A DNA stretch of 64,000 nt from contig CAKTTC010000005.1 of assembly GCA_934613645.1 (NCBI GenBank), positions 62,001 through 126,000 on the forward strand. Reading direction: 5' to 3'. Origin of the DNA: an uncultured Opitutales bacterium. GTDB lineage: Bacteria; Verrucomicrobiota; Verrucomicrobiia; Opitutales; Intestinicryptomonadaceae. Position 1 is the first letter of the stretch; the number at the start of each line of letters is the position of its first letter. The notes below the pieces were generated by a model. That model did not search any database, was not told the origin of the DNA, and worked only from the letters and a program-made list of their open reading frames with translations. Below, piece by piece: positions 47,706-55,194 of the stretch. The position numbers and the translations under genes are program-made.

Positions 47706-49112
47706 TTAACCGATGTGCGAGAAGTCCACTTTGCTCGGGAGGAACTCCTGATTGAAGTTATACAAGCTGCGGACGTATTTTGTAGCTTCGGGCTTGTTGA
47801 TGAACGCCATTTTCTGGGCGTCGTATTGCAACGGTTCGTTCGGGAAGTTGATTGCAATCATGTTCAACAGGCACATTTCCGTAAACGGAGCGGCATACGA
47901 GAAGTTGCCCTGCGGATTCTTGCCCGCGTGGCAGGCGTTGACCCACTCCATAAGCGGATTGTTCGGGTTCGTGGAACGCGCAATTGTGGGAGCAACAAGT
48001 TCGGGTTTGCCCGTCTTTTCCTTGGCCGCCATGAGCATTTCGCGCATCTTGGTTTTGGGATAGACGTATGTAACGGAGGGCATACCGTATTCGTTCGTGT
48101 GGACTGTGCACTTTGTGCCCACAATGAACGTGGCGTTTGCGTTGCGCTTGTCCTGCAGGAACGCTTCGTCAACACCCTTGATTGCCTTCGGCTTTCTGCC
48201 GCCGTCATACCAGTGCAGCTTGATTTTGCCGCCAACGCCGCGCGGATTAAGGAACGTCATATCCGCCGAAGACGCCTTCGGCCAGCTGTAGTCGTTGAAC
48301 TTCGTCGAGTTTGCAACAACTTCCGACGGGAAGCCCAAATTGAACGCCGAATACGGAACGTCGAGGAAGTGGCACGCCATATCGCCGCAAGCACCCGTTC
48401 CGTAGTTGCGCATACCGCGCCACTTGAAGGGGATAACGTCGTGGCTGTAGGGCTGATAGGGAGCAACGCCGAGCCAGCCTTTGTAGTCCAAAGTTGCGGG
48501 AACTTTTTCGCCTGCGGGCATTTGCAGGTCGCCCTGAGGCCAAATGGGGCGGTTTGTCCAAATGTAGATGTCTTCGATTTCGCCGAGCAGACCCGCTTCA
48601 TACCATTCCTTGATGAGTCTCCAGCCTTCGTTTGTGTGGCCTTGGTTGCCCATCTGGGTGAATACGCCGGCTTCTTCGGAAAGTCTCTTAAGCTCGTTGG
48701 CTTCCCAGATTGTGCGTGTGAGGGGCTTTTGGCAGAAAACGTGTTTGCCGTTTGCAATAGCCCAAGCCGAAATTGCGTAGTGCATGTGGTCGGGAGTCGA
48801 AACCGCTACGCCGTCAATCTGGTTGCCGACTTTGTCGAACATAACGCGGTAGTCGCGGAAGAAGGGAACGTTCGGGTTTTCCTTAATCGCTTTTGCGGCG
48901 CGGTTTTCGTCCACGTCGCAAATGGCGACAACGTTCACGTTGTCCTGACCTTTGATGTATCTGAAAACTGCGTATCCCATACCGCCCGCGCCGACGACGG
49001 CAATGTTCATTTTGCCGTTGATGTTTCTGATTTTCTTGGTGGCGCAGGAGGGCAAGAACATCAATCCTCCCAAAGCCGCAGTAGATTTAATGAAGTTTCT
49101 GCGTGTAATCAT
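47706..49112 (-). CDS. TAT-exported Gfo/Idh/MocA-family oxidoreductase, probable lipoprotein
   Basis: 468 residues. The N-terminus is a twin-arginine signal (TRRNFIKSTAALGGLMFLPSC) with Cys in a lipobox-like position. A Rossmann NAD(P) domain follows: NIAVVGAGGMGYAVFRYI, AICDVDENRAA, DGVAVSTPDHMH, with CQKPL at the place of the catalytic EKP lysine motif. The C-terminal alpha/beta domain starts near residue 170. Exported Gfo/Idh/MocA proteins are common in Verrucomicrobia and Bacteroidetes and act on sugars, sugar acids or glycosidic substrates outside the cytoplasm. The substrate is not predictable. Confidence 0.88.
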   Translation of the reverse strand: MITRRNFIKSTAALGGLMFLPSCATKKIRNINGKMNIAVVGAGGMGYAVFRYIKGQDNVNVVAICDVDENRAAKAIKENPNVPFFRDYRVMFDKVGNQIDGVAVSTPDHMHYAISAWAIANGKHVFCQKPLTRTIWEANELKRLSEEAGVFTQMGNQGHTNEGWRLIKEWYEAGLLGEIEDIYIWTNRPIWPQGDLQMPAGEKVPATLDYKGWLGVAPYQPYSHDVIPFKWRGMRNYGTGACGDMACHFLDVPYSAFNLGFPSEVVANSTKFNDYSWPKASSADMTFLNPRGVGGKIKLHWYDGGRKPKAIKGVDEAFLQDKRNANATFIVGTKCTVHTNEYGMPSVTYVYPKTKMREMLMAAKEKTGKPELVAPTIARSTNPNNPLMEWVNACHAGKNPQGNFSYAAPFTEMCLLNMIAINFPNEPLQYDAQKMAFINKPEATKYVRSLYNFNQEFLPSKVDFSHIG

Positions 49113-49293
49113 ATTTAGAATCCTTTTTTTGTTTGTCTAAGTGAAGCGAAAAGACCGCCGAAAGACAACGCCTTCAAAAGAAAACGCGCCGAAATCCGTC
49201 AACCCAATCGCCGTTTAGTTGGTTGAAAAGTGCCAAAAAAAGGGTTGCGCGTCAAGCCCTTTTTGGGAATATTTAAGCCGATTAAACGGTTTT

Positions 49294-49623
49294 ATGGACG
49301 GAAAAATAAGCGTAATATCGACGACGTTCCCCGACGCCGACACGGCGGCGGCAGCGGCGGAAACTCTGGTTGCCGAGCATTTGGCGGCGTGCGTGCAATA
49401 TTCGGGCGGGACGAATTCCGTATATTTTTGGGAGGGGCGAATTTGCAAAGACGGCGAAGTCGCCGTTTCAATCAAGACCGCCGCGCCCGTCCCCGAGGGT
49501 CTGTTTGCGCGCTTTCGCGAACTGCACCCCTACGAATGCCCGCAGTGGGTTGTCGCCGAAACTGAGGCTTCGCCCGAATACGCCGCGTGGGTTGAAAGCG
49601 TGTGCGCGGCAAAGGCGCAATAG
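49294..49623 (+). CDS. cutA: CutA1-like divalent cation tolerance protein
   Basis: 109 residues from the ATG at 49294; an in-frame start 25 codons earlier adds a sequence foreign to the family. The fold markers are VISTTFPDADTAAAAAETLVAEHLAACVQY, VYFWEGRICKDGEVAVSIKT and LHPYECPQWVVAE. CutA1 proteins form trimers of ferredoxin-like subunits; the family name comes from copper tolerance, but the biochemical role is unresolved. The gene is divergent from the oxidoreductase gene and lies 73 nt before the CNNM gene. Confidence 0.88.
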   Translation: MDGKISVISTTFPDADTAAAAAETLVAEHLAACVQYSGGTNSVYFWEGRICKDGEVAVSIKTAAPVPEGLFARFRELHPYECPQWVVAETEASPEYAAWVESVCAAKAQ

Positions 49624-49696
49624 CTCCGCAGCCGACTTCGGGAAAGCGGCGCAAATAAAGATTGAGGATTTCCCCGATTTGTGAAACAATGCCGCT

Positions 49697-50725
49697 ATGG
49701 TTTATTTGATGATAACTGTTGCGCTGACGCTTTTGATTTCGTCGATTTGTTCGATGCTTGAGGCGGTCGTGCTTGGGACTTCGCAGTTGGAGATAGAGTC
49801 GCTGAAAAAGATTTCCAAAAACAGGGGGGCTATTCTGGAGAATATGATTGCCGAAATCGACAAAACAACGTCGGCAATCCTCACGGCGAACACGATAGCA
49901 AACACATTCGGGGCTACTCTTGCGGGTGCGCAGTTCGCGCGGCTTTTCGGGGCGTCGGCGGCGGCGCAATACGCGTTTCCCGCGGCGATGACCATTTCGA
50001 TACTCGTGCTTTCGGAAATTCTGCCGAAGAACATAGGCATACGCTACAGAACGTCGCTGCAAAAATACATAGTGTATCCGCTCTACTGGCTCTGCATTGT
50101 AATGACGCCCCTTGCGGGCGTGGCGTCGTGGATTATCGGCAGAATTATCCCCAAGCGCGCCGCCCAAAAACAGAGCGACGACGAAATTATTCTGCTTGCC
50201 GAAAAAGGCCAGCGCGACGGGCTAATCACAGTGCAGGAGCGCGATTTGATTGCAAATTCGCTCTCGCTCGCCGATATTACGATAGCCGAAATCATGACGC
50301 CCAGAACGGTCGTCTACGCAATAGACGGCTCGCTCACCGCCGACGAGGCGTTCAAAATGGAGGGCGGGCTGAAATTTTCGCGCATGCCCGTATACGACGA
50401 CTCAATCGACAACATTTTGGGCGTTGTCCGCCGCCGCGACATTCTCACGGCAGTAGCCGAAGACAGAGGCGGCGTGAAAGTGTCGGCACTTGCCTCCGCG
50501 CCGATGTTCGTTCCCGAAAACGGAAGCGCGCTGGCGGTTCTGCGCCAATTCATAAAACGCCACCAGCAAATGGGCATTGTAGTTGACGAATTTTCGTCGC
50601 TTACGGGAGTTGTCAGCTTGGAGGATATTTTCGAGCACCTGCTGGGTTCAGAAATTTTCGACAACGACGATATCGCCGTGGATATGCGCGAACTGGCAAG
50701 AACAAAACGCAAACTCAAAAAATAA
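49697..50725 (+). CDS. CNNM/CorC-like membrane protein (DUF21 plus CBS pair)
   Basis: 342 residues. About four transmembrane helices form the DUF21/CNNM domain (residues 1-150, LISSICSMLEAVVLGTSQLE, ANTIANTFGATLAGA, LVLSEILPKNIGI), then two CBS motifs (IMTPRTVVYAIDGSLTADEAF; FVPENGSALAVLRQF), ending VVDEFSSLTGVVSLEDIFEHLLG. Proteins of this class transport Mg2+ or Co2+, or regulate such transport. The C-terminal CorC/HlyC transporter-associated domain is absent, so this is the short form. The next gene follows after 5 nt. Confidence 0.87.
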   Translation: MVYLMITVALTLLISSICSMLEAVVLGTSQLEIESLKKISKNRGAILENMIAEIDKTTSAILTANTIANTFGATLAGAQFARLFGASAAAQYAFPAAMTISILVLSEILPKNIGIRYRTSLQKYIVYPLYWLCIVMTPLAGVASWIIGRIIPKRAAQKQSDDEIILLAEKGQRDGLITVQERDLIANSLSLADITIAEIMTPRTVVYAIDGSLTADEAFKMEGGLKFSRMPVYDDSIDNILGVVRRRDILTAVAEDRGGVKVSALASAPMFVPENGSALAVLRQFIKRHQQMGIVVDEFSSLTGVVSLEDIFEHLLGSEIFDNDDIAVDMRELARTKRKLKK

Positions 50726-50730
50726 CCCCC

Positions 50731-50970
50731 ATGTCAGAAGAACACAAAGTAAAATTTATCCCCATGCTCTCCCAAATCGAGGAGTGCGCAAAGCAGCTTC
50801 CCGATCCCGAAACGTTCGCCGAACAGTTCCGCGAAGTGAAGATTGAGAACACCGACAAAACCGTCCAATTCGAGCGCATAAAAGTGTGCAAGCAGGACGG
50901 CACTTCCGCCCACAAGTGGACTTTCAAGGGGCGCATGTTCATAAATTCCAAATTTTTCGCGCGCGGGTAA
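50731..50970 (+). CDS. Unknown 79-residue protein coupled to rlmN
   Basis: A small soluble protein, KVKFIPMLSQIEECAKQLPDP, FREVKIENTDKTVQFERIKVCKQDG and KWTFKGRMFINSKFFARG, predicted mixed alpha/beta. No family is recognised. It starts 5 nt after the CNNM gene, and its TAA abuts the rlmN ATG, so it belongs to this operon. Its codon use resembles its neighbours. Confidence 0.65.
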   Translation: MSEEHKVKFIPMLSQIEECAKQLPDPETFAEQFREVKIENTDKTVQFERIKVCKQDGTSAHKWTFKGRMFINSKFFARG

Positions 50971-52035
50971 ATGGCCGATTTCTTCCAGTTGTCGCAATCC
51001 GAATTGGCGGAAATTTTGGCGCAAAACGGGTTCGAAAAATTCCGCGCAAAGCAGGTTTTCGACGCCGTTTACGCAAAAAAGATTTTCCGCCCCGCGGATA
51101 TGCCCGCAATAGGCAAAAAGTTGGCGGACTTTTTAGGGGCTAACTTCGTTTTCGGGGCGGCAAAGCTTGTGGGCGAAAAGAATTCGACCGACGAAACAAA
51201 GAAGTATCTGTTCGAGCTTTCCGACGGAAATTTTGTGGAGTCGGTGTTGCTGAAAGCCCCGTCGGACGACGGCAAAATAAGAAAAACCCTCTGCATGAGC
51301 ACGCAGGTCGGCTGCGCAAGCGGGTGCAGGTTCTGCGCGTCGGCAATGCGCGGCTTTGTGCGCAACCTCACGGCGGCTGAAATAATCGCGCAGGCGTTGC
51401 CGTTTGTAGAGGGCGGCGCGGACGCAAAAAGCGGCGCAAAATTCGAGTTCGAAAACATCGTCGTCATGGGCATGGGCGAACCGCTCGCCAATCTCGACAA
51501 CCTGCTTTCCGCGCTGAACACGCTAAACGACGCCGACAAATTCGCATTCGGCGCGCGCCGCATAACGGTCTCCACATGCGGCTTGGCGGACAAAATAAGG
51601 CTGCTTGCAAAAAACAGATTTCCGTTCCGTCTGGCAATTTCGCTCCACGGAGCAACCGACGAAGTGCGCGGAAAAATTATGCCCATAAACAAAAAATTTC
51701 CGCTTGCCGAGGTTGTTTCGGCGGCGCGCGAATTCGCGCAGGTTTGCGGCAGAATGATAACGCTTGAATTCATTCTCATACGAGGCGTAAACGACTCTTT
51801 CGAGCAGGCACACAAGCTGGCCGAAATAGCGAAATCGCTGCACGCGCACGTCAATTTGATTCCGTATAACCCCGTGGAGGGGCTTGAGTGGAAACGCCCC
51901 GACGCGTCGCGCAGAAAGGCGTTCGCGGCGGTGCTTGAGCGCGAAAAAGTGTCGTTTACTTTGCGGCGCGAAAAGGGCTCGGAAATAGACGCGGCATGCG
52001 GGCAGCTCGCCCTTAAAAAGCAGCGCGAAAAATAG
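50971..52035 (+). CDS. rlmN: 23S rRNA (adenine2503-C2)-methyltransferase RlmN
   Basis: 354 residues, a radical SAM enzyme that methylates C2 of A2503 in 23S rRNA and often A37 of some tRNAs. The cluster-binding cysteines are Cys115, Cys119 and Cys122 in QVGCASGCRFCAS. Other family blocks are VVMGMGEPLANLDNL, RRITVSTCGLADKI, AISLHGATDEVRGKIMPINKKF and IPYNPVEG. The C-terminal cysteine that forms the methyl-transfer adduct is in DAACGQLALK. The ATG directly follows the stop of the small upstream gene. Confidence 0.96.
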   Translation: MADFFQLSQSELAEILAQNGFEKFRAKQVFDAVYAKKIFRPADMPAIGKKLADFLGANFVFGAAKLVGEKNSTDETKKYLFELSDGNFVESVLLKAPSDDGKIRKTLCMSTQVGCASGCRFCASAMRGFVRNLTAAEIIAQALPFVEGGADAKSGAKFEFENIVVMGMGEPLANLDNLLSALNTLNDADKFAFGARRITVSTCGLADKIRLLAKNRFPFRLAISLHGATDEVRGKIMPINKKFPLAEVVSAAREFAQVCGRMITLEFILIRGVNDSFEQAHKLAEIAKSLHAHVNLIPYNPVEGLEWKRPDASRRKAFAAVLEREKVSFTLRREKGSEIDAACGQLALKKQREK

Positions 52036-52100
52036 GCGCGCGCGGCAACGCCGCACCTCGGTGGGCGGGGCGCGTTTTATTGCGTATAGCGGCGCGAATT

Positions 52101-52781
52101 TCAAAATTTTTTGCCGCCGCGCAGGAGACTCCAGTAAATTTTGGAGCGTTTTTCGAACGCTTCGTCGGTCGGGGCAATCGGGCTTTCAACCGCCGCCACA
52201 GTGGCCTCCGAAACATTGCCGCGCGCAAACTCCGCGCCCAAAAGCTCGGCCGCGGCAAGTATTTTTTTTACGCGCACCGACCCTTCTCCAAGCTCGGAGA
52301 AATACACCGACTCTCCGCGCGCGACGTTGGCGCACAAGTCCATTTTCAAGTCGGCTGCAATCAGCCTGAAGTTTTCCTTTACCGCCGCAAACGCAGCGGC
52401 TCTGCCTCCGCCCGCCGTCCAAAACAACGCGCGTTTGCCGCAGAACGCGCCTTTTTCGGCGGCGCAAAACGCGGGGAAGCACCTGTCGAAAAACGCCTTC
52501 AGCTGCGCCGACATAGTGCCGAAGTAAAGCGGCGTAAAAAACGCGACGGCGTCGGCGCGCTCGGCGGCCGACAAAAGCCCGCGCATATCGTCGCGCAGAA
52601 CGCACCCGCCCGACTTCTCGGAGGCGCACGCCTTGCAGCCGCGGCAGGGCGAAACGTCCATTGCGCAGATGTCGAAATCGTCCGTTTCCGCCGCCGAAGC
52701 AGCCCCGCGCACAAACGCGTCGGCAAAGAGATTTGTCGCCCCGCGTCCGTTCGGGGCGGCTCTGAAAACCGCCACTTTCAC
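52101..52781 (-). CDS. Flavodoxin-fold NAD(P)H-dependent FMN reductase-like protein
   Basis: 226 residues from a GTG at 52781, preceded by AAGG and placed 2 nt after the fabZ stop. A longer frame to 52946 overlaps fabZ and is not credible. The protein has the iron-sulfur flavoprotein/flavodoxin-like pattern: KVAVFRAAPNGRGATNLFADAF, DVSPCRGCKACASEKSGGCVLRDDM (a Cys-rich segment as in this family) and AVAFFTPLYFGTMSAQLKAFFDR. These enzymes bind FMN and reduce quinones or other acceptors. It is the last gene of the PlsC-FabZ-flavoprotein operon; the functional link is unclear. Confidence 0.8.
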   Translation of the reverse strand: MKVAVFRAAPNGRGATNLFADAFVRGAASAAETDDFDICAMDVSPCRGCKACASEKSGGCVLRDDMRGLLSAAERADAVAFFTPLYFGTMSAQLKAFFDRCFPAFCAAEKGAFCGKRALFWTAGGGRAAAFAAVKENFRLIAADLKMDLCANVARGESVYFSELGEGSVRVKKILAAAELLGAEFARGNVSEATVAAVESPIAPTDEAFEKRSKIYWSLLRGGKKF

Positions 52782-52783
52782 AA

Positions 52784-53206
52784 TCAGCCTTTCTTGGCAA
52801 GAACTATGTTTCCGCGCGCCGCCGTTTTGTTGCAAAAGCGCGCCTCCACCGAAAATTGGAAAAGCCCGTTGAAGGATTTTTCCAGCCGCGCAAGCAACTG
52901 CAATCTGCCCTCGGGCTCTACCACCTCCAAGAACTTCACGTTGCACGAAGCCAGATAGAAAATCCCCGACGTTTCGTTTGAAAGCGATATTATCAGCCCC
53001 GCCGTCTGCGCCAACGCCTCGGCAATAAGCACCCCCGGCATAATCGGCTTTTCGGGGAAATGCCCCGCGAAGAACGGCATATCCGCCTTCAGGTCGAGGT
53101 GTGCGGCTATGCTCTTCGACTGCTCGAATTCGTCAACGCCGTCGACAAAAAGGAACGGCGCGCGGTGCGGAAGGCGTTGTTTGATTTGTTCTTTGTCTAA
53201 CATCAT
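52784..53206 (-). CDS. fabZ: 3-hydroxyacyl-ACP dehydratase FabZ
   Basis: 140 residues, the full FabZ hotdog fold. HRAPFLFVDGVDEFE marks the N-terminus; the active site is His49 in FFAGHFPEKPIMPG with Glu63 in LIAEALAQTAG. It dehydrates 3-hydroxyacyl-ACP in fatty acid synthesis. The ATG overlaps the plsC stop, so translation is probably coupled. The pairing with an acyltransferase makes sense for membrane lipid supply. Confidence 0.95.
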   Translation of the reverse strand: MMLDKEQIKQRLPHRAPFLFVDGVDEFEQSKSIAAHLDLKADMPFFAGHFPEKPIMPGVLIAEALAQTAGLIISLSNETSGIFYLASCNVKFLEVVEPEGRLQLLARLEKSFNGLFQFSVEARFCNKTAARGNIVLAKKG

Positions 53207-54018
53207 AAAAGGTCGGATAAAGTTTGATAACGCTGCGGACGCTCCTGAAGTTTGTCGCGCACGGCGGAAATTTCCGCGCCGATTGCGCAGTAGGCGGCGT
53301 CTGCCATTTTTTGGTAGGACATTTTCTCGGGCGCGATTGCCTCGAGGAATTTTATTTTGTAATACGTCTTCTCTTTTATGGCGAATTCGCCCTTCCCCAA
53401 GAACGGGCGCGGAGAGTATATCGCCACGGGCACGACTGGCAGGTTCAGCTCTTTCGCCGCCTTAAACGGGGCTTTTTTGAAGTCCAAAACACGCCCCACT
53501 TTTGCGCGCCGTCCCTCGGGGAAAACAAGCATATTCCGCCCGTTTGAAACCGCGCGCGAAATCCGCCCGAGCACCTCGCCCATATCGTCGGAGCTGTCGC
53601 CGCGCACCACGACGAAATCAAACGCCTTCGACAGAAGCCATATTGCGGGGATTGGCGAATATTTCTGCTTTACAACAACTCCCGCATTCGGGATTATCGC
53701 CAAAAGCAGCAAAGGATCGAACAGCGAGATATGGTTTGCTACGTAGACTGCGGGCTTGGAGAAATCGGCGCGCGATGTATCTATAAACAAATCGTATCCG
53801 CCCAGAAATTTTGCAACGCCAATAATATTGAAATGCAGCAGCCCCCTGAGAGCGGCGGAAATAGTTCTGCTGCGGAGGTTGTCGAACGCGAAAAACAGCG
53901 TCCACGCAACTGCAACAACAAGCACTGCCACAACGTTCACCAACGCGAACGACAGCAGCCCAACCGCGACCCTCGCCCACACGAACATTTTCAAAAATAT
54001 GTTGCAAACCGACTCCAT
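53203..54018 (-). CDS. 1-acyl-glycerol-3-phosphate acyltransferase-like (PlsC) protein
   Basis: 271 residues from the ATG at 54018 (MESVCNIF); the frame extends upstream to 54159, but the extra sequence lies across the divergent lipoprotein gene start. A membrane helix near residues 15-40 precedes the acyltransferase domain: HX4D box NHISLFD, RGDSSDD, and substrate-binding FPEGRR. The enzyme acylates lysophosphatidic acid to phosphatidic acid at the inner membrane face. The fabZ gene follows with a 4-nt overlap. It is divergent from the small lipoprotein gene. Confidence 0.88.
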   Translation of the reverse strand: MESVCNIFLKMFVWARVAVGLLSFALVNVVAVLVVAVAWTLFFAFDNLRSRTISAALRGLLHFNIIGVAKFLGGYDLFIDTSRADFSKPAVYVANHISLFDPLLLLAIIPNAGVVVKQKYSPIPAIWLLSKAFDFVVVRGDSSDDMGEVLGRISRAVSNGRNMLVFPEGRRAKVGRVLDFKKAPFKAAKELNLPVVPVAIYSPRPFLGKGEFAIKEKTYYKIKFLEAIAPEKMSYQKMADAAYCAIGAEISAVRDKLQERPQRYQTLSDLL

Positions 54019-54076
54019 AAATCTATTCTCGCTCGGTATTAAACCAAACACTTTTCCAAACTCAACAATTAAAGCT

Positions 54077-54466
54077 ATGAAAAGATTGATATTGAAATTC
54101 GTTTTGGCGTCGGCTTTGTGTCTCGGCGTCTGCGCGTGCTCCACAACCACGACAAACACGGGCTACAACATGGCCAAGCAAAACCAGTATGTGCTCCGCT
54201 ACGAGATGGGCGGCAAAGACGCCCAAGCCGTCAAGAACGCGGTTGTATCGTCACTCAGGGCGAGAAAATGGAACGTAATCTCCGCCGAGTATCCCATCAA
54301 GGCGAAGATTGACAACAGGGGGCAATCGGCTGTCGTTTCCATCACATACGAAAACGGCGTCCTCTTGGTTGACACCAAAGGCTCGACAATCGACGGCACG
54401 GGCTACGTCCCGATTCGCTACGTCGATTTCCTGATGAAGACTGTCAACAAAACCCTCCTCCGTTAA
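54077..54466 (+). CDS. Small lipoprotein of unknown function
   Basis: 129 residues from the ATG at 54077; the frame is open upstream, but that part overlaps the divergent plsC start. The signal peptide (MKRLILKFVLASALCLGVCAC) ends in a lipobox-like sequence, with a second nearby Cys, followed by a Thr-rich linker. The mature part is a compact alpha/beta domain (YVLRYEMGGKDAQAVKNAVVSSLRARKWNVISAEYP, KAKIDNRGQSAVVSITYENGVLLVD). I do not recognise a family by name, though similar small periplasmic lipoproteins are common in Gram-negatives. A complex structured intergenic region follows at once. Confidence 0.75.
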   Translation: MKRLILKFVLASALCLGVCACSTTTTNTGYNMAKQNQYVLRYEMGGKDAQAVKNAVVSSLRARKWNVISAEYPIKAKIDNRGQSAVVSITYENGVLLVDTKGSTIDGTGYVPIRYVDFLMKTVNKTLLR

Positions 54467-54668
54467 AAAAGCGCGAGGGCGCGTTTCTTTCGGCGGCGGC
54501 TTCTCTATTTTAAGGTAGCGGCGATTGAACTTTGTTCAATCGCCGTTGTTTATTAAAGCCGCCGTAAGAAACGCTCTCGGGCATCACTTGGTTTTGGCTT
54601 CGACTTACGGGCTACAGCCCGCTTACGCTCGCCAAAACGCAAGTCCTGCCTCGAGCCTCGCGCTTTTT
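54466..54668. repeat. Nested inverted-repeat element
   Basis: Three inverted repeats are nested like Russian dolls. The outer pair is AAAAAGCGCGAGG (54466-54478) with CCTCGCGCTTTTT (54656-54668), 13 bp perfect. The middle pair is GCGTTTCTTTCGGCGGC (54481-54497) with GCCGCCGTAAGAAACGC (54558-54574), 16 of 17 positions pairing. The inner pair is CGGCGATTGAAC (54519-54530) with GTTCAATCGCCG (54534-54545). The outer pair ends in T5 and could also act as a terminator. No open frame runs through it. Confidence 0.8.
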
Positions 54669-54695
54669 AACTTTTTATAATTCCTGAAGTGGCGC
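54571..54695. repeat. 125-bp direct repeat, copy 1
   Basis: Starts ACGCTCTCGGGCATCACTTG and ends with TTTTTATAATTCC. It contains a hairpin, GTTTTGGC (54591-54598) with GCCAAAAC (54631-54638), enclosing CGGGC-TACA-GCCCG. It overlaps the right side of the nested element. Copy 2 lies at 54865-54990. Confidence 0.8.
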
Positions 54696-55143
54696 GGATT
54701 GGCACAGCCAATTCCGCTTTGTCTTCTGGTTTAAGTTTTTTATTTTTCGAAAGCGGCGGCGATTGCCGCAGGCAATACGCCTTTGTTTGACGGTTAAAGT
54801 TTTTATTTTACAAATGAGGCGGAACTTTTGTTCCGCTTTTTGTTTTATAAACTCGTCGAAGCAAACGCTCTCGGGCATCATTTGGTTTTAACTTTGACTT
54901 ACGGGCGTTAAGCCCGCTACGCTCGTTAAAACTCAAATCCTGCCTCGAGCCTCGCGCTTTTTAATTTTTTATAATTCCGAAAGCGGCGGCGATTGGCGAA
55001 AGCCAATACGCCTTTGATGATTGATTAAAGTAAAGCAACATTGGCTTCAGTCAATCCATACCACTTTAGGAATTATAAAAAACTTTAAGCAGTGAGTAAA
55101 GCAACATTGGTTTTAGCCAATTTGCGCCGCTTCCCAACATATA
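54669..55143. repeat. Palindromic repeat cluster 2
   Basis: Same family as the cluster at 11.2-11.6 kb. Units include GCGGATTGGC-ACA-GCCAATTCCGC, GGCGATTGCC-GCA-GGCAATACGCC, GGCGATTGGC-GAAA-GCCAATACGCC and weaker ATTGG/CCAAT units, joined by words such as TTTTTATAATTCCTGAAG, AAAGTAAAGCAACATTGG and ACATATAAAA. No coding sequence. Confidence 0.8.
54865..54990. repeat. 125-bp direct repeat, copy 2
   Basis: Second copy of the segment at 54571-54695. The hairpin arms are changed together: GTTTTAAC (54885-54892) with GTTAAAAC (54925-54932), against GTTTTGGC/GCCAAAAC in copy 1. Pairing is kept by compensatory changes. Confidence 0.8.
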
Positions 55144-55194
55144 AAAAAGCTTGCCCGAGGGGGCGATTTATGCAAGAAATTGTCCTTTACAATT

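Noticed and set aside
47715..49118. Long open frame on the plus strand opposite the Gfo/Idh/MocA gene
   Set aside because: It mirrors the codon pattern of the true gene, has no family motifs and no ribosome binding site. The minus-strand protein is clearly a known family with a TAT signal.
52782..52946. Longer start for the flavoprotein overlapping fabZ
   Set aside because: The GTG at 52781 has a ribosome binding site and begins exactly at the flavodoxin fold; the extension is a shadow of fabZ.
54466..54668. Retron or similar reverse-transcriptase-linked non-coding RNA
   Set aside because: The nested repeats suggest a structured RNA, but no reverse transcriptase gene lies nearby or anywhere in the window.
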